Positions 20,556 to 33,580 of a stretch of DNA of 50,443 nucleotides are shown one piece after another. The DNA comes from Pelargonium cotyledonis (taxonomy: Eukaryota > Streptophyta > Magnoliopsida > Geraniales > Geraniaceae): NCBI GenBank assembly GCA_036897625.1, contig JAYMTA010000054.1:1-50443 (forward strand). The letters are read 5' to 3'. Positions within the stretch are counted from its first letter, which is position 1. Each line of letters starts with the position of its first letter. A model generated the notes under the pieces. That model saw only the letters and a program-made list of their open reading frames with translations, had not been told where the DNA came from and ran no database searches. A program made the position numbers and the translations under genes.

Positions 20556-23500
20556 ATGACCAAGAAGAAAAATCCTCTAGTTTTCATGGATGTCTCTGTT
20601 GATGGAGATCCTGCTGAAAGGATGGTTTTCGAGGTATTTTCTTGCATTTCAGCAGAACACTATGTTGTGCACAAGTGGCATATCAATTGTGTTTTGCCCA
20701 ACTTTTCGTTATCACCGTTTGCTTGCTTATCGAAGAAGGGTGAATGCTTAAATTTTGATTTTATTCTTTCATTACAGCTTTTCTATGATGCTGCCCCAAA
20801 AACCGCTGAGAACTTCCATGCACTCTGTACAGGTAGTAGCTTATACAGATGGATTAGCTTAGATTATTTTTTCCTTTGGGTAATTTTAATAATGGGGATC
20901 TCTTGTCTTGGGAGTTTCATAGTCTTTTCTTTTTGATGGTTGTTCATGTTTTCAGAGATATGTAGGTCCTTTCTCTCACAAATTTTTTCATAGCTGGACT
21001 AGCTCACTTAGCCAGATACATGCAACCATACCAAACATCTATTGCCGCTTTAGAATACTTCATACATCCATCCTCTTTTATGGGAGGGTTATTGATTGGG
21101 ATTTGAATATCTTATCATTGAGTTTGTTTCTGAATTATTCAATCATTTTCTTTTCAGGAGAAAAAGGAATTGGTCCTAGAACTGGGAAACCACTGCATTA
21201 CAAAGGGTCATTCTTCCATCGCATTGTTAAGGGTTCCATGGCTCAGGTATGTTTTTCTTAATATTTTACTTTCATAAGGACATGTTTTCTAAGGATGCAT
21301 TTCTATTTTACTGATGTACATAGTTTTCTGGTTTGAGAATGACCTAGAAGTGGTCCGTCTTTTAGTCAGTTACCCTTGTTTATGCTGTAGGGTACAGGGC
21401 TGATGGTCACGACTGCTTTTCTTGTGATATAGTTTTAAGGTTGTACTTACTATGTTGAACATCCTCAAAGTTTACTAGTCTTTGTGATGCCCAACCCAGT
21501 TTTGTATGCATTAGTTGTCTTCAATCTAACCAGTGGATTAATCCTGCTGTGGGTTTTGCAGGGTGGTGACTTTTCCAAACGAGATGGTATGGTTTCTTAC
21601 TTTCAATACAACAGTTTCCTTCAATCATATTACAGTCTATGTCTTAATGACTGTTTTGTGGATTTCTCATTTTCTTTTGTTGGTGATGTGCTTGGTAAAA
21701 GAAGATTATATTTTATGGGAAGTATTTTAAAACTATAGTGCATAGTGTATGGTGTTCAATTAGCAGAATTATGCCGTAAGGAGCATAAGCATGGCTCAAC
21801 AATCCAAAACATAAAGAAAGAGAACAAGTTGGATTCTTTGTCTGATTTTCAAAATACATTACATTCAAACTGGAAAAGTGAAACCGTTTTCTTAACCATG
21901 TAAACATATTCTCTACTTTATTTCCTCTATATTTGAACTCCTATATTCTTTATCTCCCATTTATCTTTTCCAATATATTTGACTAAGCCTAATGCTCTGT
22001 GGCCAATGGAGTGTATCTCTGCTGCAATGAAAAAGAAAGATCATGATGAAGCAGTTGGACATGGTATGAGTCTGGAGTGTTTTGTATAAAAAGATGGAAA
22101 AAAAAATGTGAGATGTTTCCCATGTTGTACTCGCTCCCAGTGGGATGAAATAAAAGCCTAAATTCACACAATTCTTCGTTGTGTTTTTTTGAAGTTAAGT
22201 CAGTTAACTGCAAATCGAATTGCTTTTTTTTTTTTTTTGCATTGTATTTTCAATCATCCTAGACAGATTCTTATATTTATTGTTTATTGATAAGAGCTAT
22301 TGTCCGTCTGGATCCTATTTATTGCTATAGCATTTTAGTGGTCGTGCAAGGACATATCTATACAGATAATACTTGTAGTGATAATACTTTTAGTGGCCTC
22401 TTATAAATGGCTGTTGACTTTTTCTACATCATAATTTTCTAGCTTACGTGTCTTTTTTTTTTTTGTCCTGGCAGGGACTGGTGGTGAAAGCATATATCAG
22501 AAGTTTCCAGGTGCGAGTCACTTTGAGTGCTTGTTAACTTGTATATAGTATCTATATCTATCGGTACTCAATTGGTTAGTCGTACACCTGTGCAAGTGCG
22601 ACTAAGTGTAGCTTTTAATTCAGTTATCTACTGTACCTGAGTAACTTTTAATGAAGAATAATTTGCTAGTCCATTTTAAAACTACATTCAACTTTACATC
22701 TTGGAGATTACTATGTATTACTTTTTTTGAAAGTAATGTACGCAGAATTAAGAGCATGCTGAAGTGGAACTGGTAATTTCAGTAAAATGCAGTTTATACA
22801 AACTAATTTGAATTTTGAAGTAGTGAGCTCTTCACAGAATTTGATTTAAGAACTGCTATTCTATTATCTCTCATGTAAGGCAAAGAAATTGGTATTTATG
22901 AGATAATGTCATAATTATTTTATAATATCATTCATTTTCACTTCTCTATATACTTGTTCTGCCCAGGGCTTTATTTTCTTAGAGTAAAAAATGTTTTGTT
23001 CTATATGTTGCTTTTATATGTGTTTGCTCAGTCAAATTTTATTGTTGCATGCTCACACTAATGAATTATTCTTGGATTTGATGAAATGTTCACAAACCTT
23101 TTTACTTCATTTATTTTGATATACTGAAGACACATTATATGATCTTATTCCAGACGAGTCACCAAGCCTAAAGCATGATGTTCCTGGTCTTCTATCCATG
23201 TCAATTGCTGATCGTGATACTTTAGGTTCTCAATTTATTATCACGTTCAAGGCTAATCATCATCTGGACAGGTTTGTTGATTTTGTTGTGAACTAAGTTT
23301 GCTTTCATTACTATCAGTTCAAAAATTTCATAATAGATCTAGTAATATATACAATGTTTCATTGGAATTGTGCAACAAGAAAGTTGAAGTGGACATACCT
23401 TAATATATTTTGCTGGCATCATCTTGGCAGGAAATATGTAGTCTTTGGGAAGCTTGTTCAGGGACATGAATTACTGAAGAAGATTGAAAATGTAGGTGAT

Positions 23501-26500
23501 GAGGAAGGGCTACCAACTGTAACAGTCAAAGTCATTAATTGTGGTGAATTTAGTGAGGGTAAGAACGAGGCTGCTAGTTGAGAGAAGTACTTTACAAAGG
23601 CAAAATTCTATGTGTATCTTTCTGATAGTTGATTGTTTCCTTTTCTATTTTATTGTTTCATATGCAGAGAAAAAGAAAGGAAACAAATTGAGAACAGGAA
23701 AAGATGCTTCATCTGATGGTAACAGTCATGAGACACGGCGTAGGGTAAAGCACAAGAAAGCAAGAGATAAAAGAAAAAAGAAAAGGCGATATTATTCATC
23801 TGACTCTGAGACTTCTGATACTGATACAGAATCATCTGAATCTGATAGTGATTCTGACTCAGATTCGTCATCATCTGATGTCAGTTCATCAAGTGATGAT
23901 AAGCGAAAGAAGAGAAAAAGATCCTCTAAACGAGATAAATATAGACGTGGGAAAAGAAGGGATAGACGTCGTGACAAAAAGCGTAAGAAGCGAGACAGAA
24001 GATCCAAGCGCAGATCGAGAAGGTAAGATATGTTAAAACTTGTTTCATTTAATAATAAAAACTGCCTATCTGTATCCAAGCAGTCTGCTATGTTGTGTGG
24101 ACTTAAATGCTTTTGCTTCTAGCATGGTTAGTTTTGGGTTTCATCTTGCTGCATTGTTGTGCTCAGCTAGCTTATTTGTTTGAATTCATTGATGGGACAT
24201 CAATTAGCATCAATGCCACTGTTCACATCTTTAAATTTTTGCTTGAGATTGGTGCTTTTTAAGACATGTTTCGTCAAAAGTCAATATAATTGTGACATAA
24301 AATATTGATTATTAATCACAGATTGCAGTTTAGGTTTTGAAAAAAAATGCAAGTTGAATATTGATAAAACCTAAGCATGTAAGCTGTATGGCTAAAAAAT
24401 AAAACATTGGGTTATAGACACCACTGACTCCTTGATTTCTTTTGATAGGGCATCAGATAGTATGACAGATGACAGTGACAGTAAAAGCGACAGTAGCTCT
24501 TCTGATGATGATCTAGATGCGAAGAATAGGAAGCTCCAAGACCTTTCCAAGAGAAATGGTATTGTTTGAAGTGTTATATTACGAATGTCCTTCATTTCCA
24601 TTACTTTTGAGGCCTCTTTATTGTTAATTGTGTACTTTCTTGTAAGCTTCTGAATTGTGTTTTCTGGGATCACATAACTATTATGTTTGAGTGCTGGTAA
24701 GCAGCTTACTGAAATGATCTTATGAGGAATTGGTTTCCTATTGTTGCTGTGTTTATCCATTATGTGTCTTGCACTGGTTTATACCCCATTTCAGTAATAG
24801 TTATCACCATCTGGGTGTTTCAGTATCTTTGTTTTTCTTTTGCATATTAGTGTAATGAATACCAATTCATACCATGTTGAGATTTCTCTTCGATGCATGC
24901 CCTCGCTGAACATTAGTGAGATTTTTGCATCAACACTTGATCAGTTTTTAATTCATATAGTTTGGTTTAATTTTTACTTAACACTAATAAGAAATTCGTC
25001 ACGACTATGTCCATGTGATGTCAAGTTGCTTAATTTATGGAGCCAGGGCTGTTCTTTCGGAACTATCTTTAGTTTGCATAACAATTTATTTTAAATATAT
25101 TTGTATTTTGATTTCATCTTTAGCTGTTATATTGTGATGTATGACTCAATTCATTGAATCTAGGATCTGTCACTTCAAAAAAATATGACCAGTGAATTTA
25201 GAGTTGGTGGTGGATTGGAATTTCCTTCAAATGTTATTGCATTTCAGTAGGGTGTATTTGCATTTCTTTTGGAGTATCATATTAAATTTATTGATTATGA
25301 TTTATGGTCTCAACAAATACTGACAGGATGTTCTCTTCTAGTTTTGACGGCTCCGAGAACTTATGTGCTGGTTCTGACCTTTTTGATTTATTGGATTTGT
25401 TTCTGTAGCTGGTAATCAGTCTCCTATGGCTGCTGTGGCGAAAGAATCTGTTCATCATAGAAAAAAGGAGGCAGACGTGCTTGTAAAGGAAGACAGGATA
25501 TTCCCAAAGGAAAATGGAGAGCAGCGGAGTAATGGCTTTGAAGCAGAAAATAAATCTGACAGAACTGCTGATAGACAACCAGATGTTGTAGATGATCACC
25601 CAAGCAAATCTAGGTCTACTTCCCGTTCTTCTCACTCAGTTATTCTTTGTGCGTACTGATTCTTCTAGATCCTGTATTTTACTAAACGTTGATGAGCAGG
25701 AGTCGCAACATGAGTCCTAAAAAGGCTGTGAGTAAGAGCATGAGTATAAGTCCCAGAAGAAGTCGGAGCAGAAGTCCAAGTTTGAGTCCCAAACGGGCTG
25801 TGAGCAACAGAGGGAGTGCTAGTAGAAGCCCCCCTTGTGTACCACAGAGGAGTAGGAGCTCTAGCAGCGGGAGTCCTAGTAGAAGTGTCAGCAGAAGTCC
25901 GGTGAGGGTTGGGAAGAGTAGGAGTATCAGCCGAAGTGTCAGCAGGAGCCCAAAGAAAACACGGTCTCGAAGAAGCAGTAGCCGGAGCCCTGTTCTGTCA
26001 ATGTCTTGTAGGAGCATAAGCAGGAGCCCACGAAGAACATCAAGAAAATCAGTAAGTCTTAGCCCTGCAAAGGTATTGTCAAGAAGTCCGAGCAGAAGCA
26101 GAAGTCCAGTTAGATCTTCTAGAAGAAGCATAAGCAGAAGCTCAGGTAGGGCTCCTTCAAGGAGAAATGCAAGTAGAAGTCCAATTAGGCTACCAAGCAG
26201 GAATAATCGTCGCAGCTATTCAAGGAGTCCTAGTCCTGTTCGAAGGGCGAGGTCACCATCTTCTGAACGAGGGAGGGCTTCACGAAGTAATTCTCTAGAT
26301 AGGTCGCCCAAGCGTATCCGGAGGGGTAGGGGTTTCAGCCAGCGATATTCCTATGCAAGACAATACAGAACCCCATCACCAGATCGCTCTCCCGTGAGGT
26401 CTTATCGTTATGGTGGTAGAGGTGACAGGTAATTATTACTCAGTACTCTTCAATCATTTTGGATTTCCATTTAATGCCAGTTGGGCAGTTACTTTTGGAT

Positions 26501-27556
26501 GTTCATGCATGTATCTGTTTTGTAGATATTCGAGTTACAGAAGATACTCTCCGAGGCGCTACAAAAGCCCACTCAGAGGAAGGACTCCTCCAAGGTCTGT
26601 GATCTCTCCCTTCGGTGACTCTTTATTTTGCCAAGCCTCATCTTATTATTCATGTTTGGTTTCTTATTGTGATGTCTGATGTTAAAATCTCCTGCCTGAT
26701 AATGAGAACTGGTAAGTTTATAAGCAACCCCATCATGCTATACACAGCATGTGGGGCACCATTGCTTTAGGATCTTGTCATCGTGCAATGGCTCTTTTGT
26801 ATGCTGTAGAATATGCCTGTTATATTCATATCTTTGTGAAGATATAAATGAAGTGAAATATTCCGAGTAATTGGGTTCTATGAAGTTAATGGCAGATGTA
26901 GCAAATATAAACTCATGATATATTCATTCCTGTCAAGGCTGAACAGAGAAACATAAATTTTGAATTTCATCCTGTTTACTATATGCATCCATTCACCCAA
27001 GCTGGACAATTCCCTGTGAATTTCCTTGAGCATGCATATCTCTCATTCCAATCAAACATATGTTTTATAAGTCTATTTGATGAAAGACGAGAGGGGTTGT
27101 TTGTCCAATTAAGATGATGTGCATTTCCTCAATTTGGTCCTGACACATACTAGAATTTTGTGGATGCAAATGTTAGTCAAATATGTATTTATTGTTCAGA
27201 GTTGTGTATATTATTGCTGCAGATACAGAAGCCGTAGAAGCAGAAGTGCATCTCTATCGCAAAGTCCCCGCTACCGCAGCCGTCGCTTCAGTCGTAGCCG
27301 TTCGCCTATCGAGATATCTAGATCCCGTATATCTCCGCGTGTCAGGAGACGAAGGTCAATCTCAAGGAGCAGGGGGGCATCAGAATCAAGATCCTCTCTG
27401 GACTCACAGTCTCCCAAGCGCACAAGCAGAGACAGGTCAAGGTCAAGGTCAAGATCGAGATCAAGATCAAGATCAAGATCGTCTTCTGGAAGTCCAAATG
27501 GAAAGACGGGTCTAGTCTCATATGGCGATGGTTCACCTGACTCGGGACAAAGGTGA
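20556..27556 (+). CDS. CYP95: RS-domain cyclophilin (peptidyl-prolyl isomerase CYP95 type)
   Basis: Thirteen coding exons join in frame to 776 residues: 20556-20633, 20778-20832, 21158-21246, 21562-21586, 22475-22510, 23154-23271, 23431-23558, 23668-24022, 24449-24558, 25409-25613, 25700-26428, 26526-26594 and 27223-27556. Residues 8-172 are a cyclophilin domain ([48 protein letters not shown]). Residues 218-253 are an S/D/E-rich tract, 255-295 a very basic K/R tract, and 400-776 a long RS domain rich in SRSP and RSRS units. The order matches Arabidopsis CYP95 (At4g32420) better than CYP63. Such proteins sit in nuclear speckles and contact SR splicing factors. His65-Arg66 (CypA His54-Arg55) are kept, but several other active-site positions differ, so isomerase activity is doubtful. 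The 86-nt intron at 25614-25699 would give a stop soon after if retained. Confidence 0.93.
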
Positions 27557-27948
27557 AAGCAGTAGAAAGAGGGCGTCGGCTGGTGTTTAGCTATTGTTGT
27601 TCTGTTCCTTAAATCCTACGAGAGTTTTCTGGTTTAGAAGTATTTGGATGATGTTTCAAGGCAGCATTACTGTTGTGTTTGAATTGAGTACAAATATTGA
27701 ATGATGGATATTGTTTGAGGTTCATGTTGAAGACTATAATATTGAATTTAGGTTCTGTTCTCATATGGTAAGTTTTTTCGTTAATTTTCACTTGTGATGC
27801 ACGCTTGCTTGATGAAGAAAATATGCTTTTATCAAATGCATGCAAATCATTAATTAGTTCCAATGTATGTTATATACATGATTATTCAACATGAGTTGTT
27901 ATTCCAGCAAAACACAACAAATATTGGGAAAAGTAATGACATATTCAA
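27557..27948. other. Convergent 3' region
   Basis: The 3'UTR of the cyclophilin gene (plus) and of the TED7-like gene (minus) face each other in 392 bases. No other gene was seen. The two 3'UTRs may overlap. Confidence 0.6.
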
Positions 27949-28641
27949 TCAGCCGGCCTTGTGTTGATCAAGATGGTGATGACTCAGACTCAGACTCTGT
28001 CCAGAAGAAGATGATGCCACATCAGCAATTTGAGGGTGATGATGTGGCAGAACCACAGATTGAATAATACCTTCACAAACCATTTGATCTTTCTTGATCT
28101 TTTCTTGAATATGCACATCCTCTTCTATGGTCACAATCATGGCTTTCTCACCGTGCGGGCCTGCCACAATGGCTTCTTGCACCTTCATGTGCTCATCAAC
28201 ACTAAGAATCTCAACTTTTTCAACTGATTTCTTCTTTTTCTTCTTGATGTAGCAGCAGAGAGCAACAGAGAGGAAGGCAAGGAAGAAGAAACCACCGAGT
28301 GACACAAAGACTACCACTATGACAGTAGAATGACTTCCCGGTGCTGATGGTGGTGGCGGTGGAGACACATATGGTGGTGGTGGTGGAGACACATAATGTG
28401 GTGCTGGTGGAGATACATGATGGGGTGGTGGTGGTGGTGGAGATGTATGATGGGGTGGTGGTGGTGGAGGTACATGATGTGGTGTTGATGGTGTTCTTGG
28501 TAGTGGAGATACATGATGTGGTGTTGGTGGAGATGCATGATGTGGTGTTGGTGGTGGTGGTGGAGGAGATACATTAGGTGGTGGTGGTGGTAGAGGGAAA
28601 TATGGGAAGTTTCCATAGTTTTGGGGCTGAGCTGAAGCCAT
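27949..28641 (-). CDS. TED7: TED7-like proline-rich membrane protein
   Basis: Single-exon gene of 230 residues. Residues 1-100 begin [20 protein letters not shown] and continue as a proline-rich, extensin-like region with repeated HHVSPPPP-type units. One membrane span follows at about 105-130 ([20 protein letters not shown]), then a basic stop-transfer KKKKKK and a cytosolic tail with [20 protein letters not shown] and [12 protein letters not shown]. This layout and these blocks match the TRACHEARY ELEMENT DIFFERENTIATION-RELATED 7 family from memory. TED6/TED7 act at the plasma membrane in secondary cell-wall formation of xylem vessels and bind cellulose synthase subunits. On the minus strand, ctacaaatagatacaaa (about 28698-28714) can serve as a TATA-like box. 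The repeat number in the proline-rich part is likely to vary between alleles. Confidence 0.78.
   Translation of the reverse strand: MASAQPQNYGNFPYFPLPPPPPNVSPPPPPPTPHHASPPTPHHVSPLPRTPSTPHHVPPPPPPHHTSPPPPPPHHVSPPAPHYVSPPPPPYVSPPPPPSAPGSHSTVIVVVFVSLGGFFFLAFLSVALCCYIKKKKKKSVEKVEILSVDEHMKVQEAIVAGPHGEKAMIVTIEEDVHIQEKIKKDQMVCEGIIQSVVLPHHHPQIADVASSSSGQSLSLSHHHLDQHKAG
28341..28580 (-). repeat. Proline/histidine-coding minisatellite inside the TED7-like gene
   Basis: GGT-rich on the plus strand, with about ten degenerate units encoding variants of HHVSPPPP or PYVSPPPPP. The long open frames on the plus strand and in other minus frames here are shadows of this composition. Confidence 0.8.
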
Positions 28642-28714
28642 TTGAGCTTGAGTAATGGTAATGGTGGTGCTTGGAGTTGGAGATGGAGAATGTGCATGGG
28701 TTTGTATCTATTTG

Positions 28715-29987
28715 TAGTGCAATTTTCTATTAAATGTTGAGATCTGTGGTGACTTTTGTTAATACTTGTAAGCGTTTTGTAACTTGACTCTCATGCCAAG
28801 TTTTTTTTTGCTCATCTCTCTCTGTCATTGGTTGCATTCCAAAACACTTCTCAACTTTTTTACTTCAAATTGATCATAGGCAGTTAATGAGATTCAATAT
28901 TTTGTATGATCTGATAATTAGCAACCAGATTGCTTGTACGTACATGTCATCTAATGTCTATATCTATATGGTTCCCTCTATCACCACGTTATGTCTGATA
29001 AAATAAATTACAAACTAATTACACTCAGCTTCCATATGCAAAGCTAATCATGCCATTTGAGAAAAATCTGACTCAAAACAGAGAAATTGCCACATCACGA
29101 GTCAACGCTAGCACTTGACAGATTCATTTCCTTTGTGTTTTTGGTTGAGTCTCGACAAGTGACTCTTTTACTAAGACTGACTGCTGTTGCGATGAATTTT
29201 CATTGATAGTCTTTTGAGGGAACAATGAAACTTGTTTATTTTCCTTTTTCATGATACCAAGTACAATGAAACTAATCAAATTGTATAATTTCTTTTGAAT
29301 TTTTTGACTCCCTTTTCACATACAAAAGAATAGCAAAGAATGAAAACAAATCAACAGTCTGTTACAAAATTGTTTTATCATACAGATGGAGTCTATGATC
29401 ATTTCTCCACAAAATCTGATTCTACCAACCCGTTGCAGAACGAACAGCCATGGCTGCTGCTAGGTGATAATCGGATAATATAGCAGAGAGTACAGTGTTG
29501 CCGAATTGTTTTGCTTCACAACCCAAGTGGCTTGCTGGCCTCGTATATTGTATTTATATATGTACGTATGTATTGATGAATCTGCATCAAGTAAAATCAA
29601 TTATGGCAAAGTAACCCCCGAGAACACCATTTCTACCAAATCAGAACTACGCACAAATGATATGGACCCTCAAGGAGAGAGATATCAGTAGAGCATACAT
29701 AATAAGAGCCTATAAGAGTTAGAAATGAACTTTTAATACCGAATATGGAACAAAAGACATGGTAATGAATGGAGACATAGGGAAACCTCGGTTAGAATAA
29801 TATGTTTTGGGAACAAAACTAGTTCTTATGGTTTAGGTTAGACATGGTAGTTTCATTTTAATGCAGACAGCCTTTACTGTACTTTATGCTGAAATGAAAC
29901 AAGCAAAAGTAAATCCAGCTAAGTTGAGGGGAATCAAATAAGAAAGGAATGATTCTCACTTTATGCCCTTATTCAACCGAGTGGAAG
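28715..29987. other. Intergenic region: TED7-like promoter and 3'UTR of the TBL gene
   Basis: No coding sequence seen. The left part is upstream of the TED7-like gene on the minus strand. The right part, from perhaps 29700, is downstream of the TBL stop. I did not find a recognisable xylem-type promoter element. Confidence 0.5.
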
Positions 29988-32900
29988 TCAATTGTCGGTA
30001 AGCACGTATGAGAGGAGAATTTCATTCCACAAATCAGGTAATCCGGGCAGACACCAGTGGCTGCAATCAGGAGATGGACTTCGATTCCAGGTACCAACAT
30101 GTGCATCACTCCTAAAAGCTGACATGGAAGTAACTTGCAGAACCGTAATTGGAACTGTCATATTCTTTACCACTTCCATTATAGTATCTGAAAATACGCT
30201 CTGATCTCTTCCCTTTGTTTCTGACGTAGGGAACTGAGTCACATTGCAAATCCTATAGGGCTGTTCACTGATTCAGCAACAAATAATACCGTTAGTCATG
30301 AGGGAATCCATGCGGGCATGTTCACCCTAAAGTGAAGTTGGAATACACCAAACAAGACTTAGCAATGCTTTGTTTAACCATGTACATCAAATACAAATAT
30401 TACACAATGGAACAGTAAATTAGTTCAAAGACTGAAGTCTCGAAACAAGAAAAATTAGAAACATTCAACCACACGGTAGTCTTATAGCTCAATCAAATAT
30501 TTATCAGCTATCGGCAATTATACAAAGCGAGAAGCTAGATAGTTTGATAACCCATCATGGTAATGAATTCAAAAGAGTACCTCCAATGAGAAGGCTCGAA
30601 AGTCCGAAAGAAGACACGTGTTTTGTTTGTATCAATCGTGTTCTCAATCCATGATGCCCAGGTGCCTAGCGCTGTTCTGAAGGCAGTAGGAATGGACATC
30701 CCAAGCTTTATCGAACTTCCAACCTGGAAATAGCAACCCCTGGCCAAAAGATAATAGGCAGGAGCATATATGAATGTTTGCAGTTCATGGCAGTAAGTTC
30801 ACAGAACACTTAAAAGAGACCTATGTTTAGACAGGTGGACCAAAGGTACAGACTAACAAGTATTATATGTCAAGATAGGGCATCCACAAATCCACATGAT
30901 CCTAATTGCTGTAAGGGTCAAGCAGTAGAGTAACACGCAATAATTACACCCGGAGTCCAAAACAAGGGCGGCCTAGGCACAAGGCTTTCATAACTCCAAA
31001 TGATAAAACTGAGAAGATAACAGTTCCCCAGGAAATTGCAAGATTCTTGGAGAAACAAAGGAAGAAAAAAACACATTACAATTTCAAGTGAACAAGAAAA
31101 GCAGCAAATTTGTGATTTCACCTCAGGGCTCAGCCAGGACACCCAGAAGCAAAGCCTTAGAACTGACTATTGCTAAATATGCATAATGAAAATGAAAATT
31201 TTATATGATAACTGGTAAGTGCAGGTTAAAATGGCTTTTGGAATGTATAATGAACATTAATATGAAGAGTAGATTGCTTTTGTTTAGAAACGTGGACACA
31301 ATGATGTGTGCCATTTCTCAATAAGCATAACTCAAGGAGTAGTGGTATAGTGAAGCATACTTTGTTTGTTAAAAAAAAAAATCTTCACTTTTCGAGCAAT
31401 TTTTTGGCCACTTGAATCCATTATTTATTTTACCCAAGTAAATAATTTTCATTTTGATATAAAACAGAACATGTGGAACCTGGTATGCAGATAGCTTTTC
31501 ATAGACTTTAGGGGAAGTGGTTAACCTTTATATCTGTTTACGTACGCACCCATAACTGGAGGCTGTTCTTGTTTCTCAAGTTGAAACCATTCGAGCCATA
31601 GTCAAGCTATCTTTCTTTCCAGAGTGAGCTCATTTGATTTGCTTTATTCTTAAAAATACTTTATCTAAACTACAACAGGGAGATTAAATCAGTCCAAGCA
31701 AATGATTAAAAGAAAATGTCCTTGGGTCCCCCTTTTCATATTAACTGGCGGCTGCAGAACTAATACTTTTCAGAGAACCAACCAACTAAAAGTAAACTTA
31801 GCTTCAGTCGCAAAGAAAATTTTAGCATGAGTCTTGAGTGCCAAGAGAAACAAGGCACTTCAATAAACAAAACCCTACTTCGATGAATTAGAAAGCTTCA
31901 ATAGATTTTGACAAAAGGAATAATTGGTTGAAGCTACCTATATTAGAAATCCCTTAAATGAACATCAGCCTGAAATGGTTTCCAGAGCTGGAAACAAAGT
32001 AGATCAAACTTTCATTGCACAAGGAAGGTCGATTATGATAAATGACAATGTCTTATCACCAGCAGAACAGCAAAGAGGTGGGTACAAAACCATGACAGAG
32101 GAATAATGTCAATGGCTGAAGGCCATGAAGGCATGAAGCTCAATAATTGACTGGAAAAGAAAGCTAGCTATTTCTCCCATTATGTTATTCACAGAAGGAT
32201 AATTTTGTGACCATTCAGTCGGTGTTGAAATTCTTTGATGGATATGTTCTACAGTAGTAATGTTTTTAATATAACAACCACCAAAATAATTCAACACTCA
32301 GGGTGTGGAGAGATACAAGTATAGAGATTAAAATGAAAACTAATACTCCCTTCATCCCAAACTGAGAGTCCACTTTCACTAAAAAAATTGTACCAAAATG
32401 TTTGTCCATTTTCTATTTTGGACACACATTTTGGGATGGAGGGAGTATAACAAAATTAAGAGAGCAAGTTTGGTCAAGACAAAGGAAATTGCAAGAAAAG
32501 AAAGGCCACTTAGAAATACAAAAATGCTAAGTTTTCCTTAAACATGAAAGACCTTTTCAAGTATGCTAACAACTACATCATCTTATTTTTGAAAGACTGC
32601 CACAATGGATAATATGAAGTACAGAACAAGGTTTAATCAAATTGAACTCATGTTGTTCAAAATTGCATACAAGATCAACAGAATGAATTTGCATGTGTTC
32701 ATAAAACCAACAAATCAAAAAGTGATGTAGGTGTCAAGAGAGCTTACGTTTCATAAAGCTTCCATGGAACCCACCATTGCCCTGAGTTAAACAAGAGAAT
32801 GTCCGAATGAATCCACTCCTTGCTAATATCATCCAATTTGTCCAATTTAAGTGTTGACCTGACCCTCTTCGGTGAATGTCTAGGATTCCAACCGTGTTGC

Positions 32901-33580
32901 ACCAAGAAAACCGAGCGATAGAACTCAATAGTGAAATTATATGAACTGAACCGCACTCCCAAGTATCTAATCTGTTTTGTTATCTTATTCCCATTCACTT
33001 CATAAACGCTCTCCTTATCCTCAACTCCTGTCATAAGCAAACATATCAATGACTCCCATTGGGTTCTACTCATTGAGTCCCCAACAAAAACAATTCTCTT
33101 GCTTCTAAGCTTCTCCAATGTGCTTTGCACATCAAACCTAGGAATATCACAATGCTTAGGCTTCCACCTCCATTTGAGGTAATCGTTATCTCTCCGTCCA
33201 TTCCCCAAACAATTGAACCCTTTTTCCGCGAAAGGACACGCTGAAGCATTATACAAGGGGTAACTATCATCGAGGACCCAATTCCCATCGAAAATATCAC
33301 AGATAAATGCTGAACTATCAAATGTAGAAATGCCAAAATCATGAAAAGCCCGGCCAAGATTTGGAAGTACATTTATATACCCAGCACCAATAGCTAGGAG
33401 GAAAGAGACCAAAACCCCAGTCAAGACACGCACATGAAACCAGCGCCAGACCCAGCTCGATCGAGTCACTTTGGGGCTCCCAAAACTTAAGGATCTTGGT
33501 GTTCCACCACCCAGTGCCCTCCTGCTGAGAGAATTACTCCTACTGAAACTCAAAGTGTTCATCATTTTCCAATCAACCAT
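29988..33580 (-). CDS. Trichome birefringence-like (TBL/DUF231) polysaccharide O-acetyltransferase
   Basis: Three exons on the minus strand, 33580-32748, 30739-30581 and 30267-29988, join in frame to 423 residues. A single N-terminal membrane span (about 51-70, VRVLTGVLVSFLLAIGAGYI) makes it a type II Golgi protein. The PMR5N/TBL domain starts at CDIFDGNWVLD (94-104), with WRWKPKHCDIPRF at 138-149. The GDS esterase motif is VFVGDSMSRTQWESL (164-178), and the second catalytic motif DCSHWCLPG has Asp398 and His401. The family moves acetyl groups onto cell-wall polysaccharides. The sequence looks nearest to the TBL10/TBL11 group, which has been linked to pectin acetylation, but the exact member and substrate are not settled. 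I chose the ATG at 33580; an in-frame TTG at 33598 lies upstream but no ATG. Intron 1 is 2.0 kb and holds a MITE. Confidence 0.9.
32346..32445. mobile_element. Stowaway-like MITE in TBL intron 1
   Basis: A 100-bp element with terminal inverted repeats ctcccttcatcccaaa and ttttgggatggagggag, flanked on both sides by TA (32344-32345 and 32446-32447). These are the signature ends and target of Stowaway (Tc1/mariner-derived) MITEs. The repeats differ by about two bases, so the insertion is fairly recent. Orientation is not assignable. Confidence 0.9.

Noticed and set aside
25682..26131. 149-residue leucine-rich open frame on the minus strand
   Set aside because: It is the antisense shadow of the AGT/AGA-rich RS-domain exon of the cyclophilin gene.
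28317..28697. 126-residue His/Leu-rich open frame on the minus strand
   Set aside because: It is a second reading frame of the proline-rich repeats of the TED7-like gene and has no independent support.
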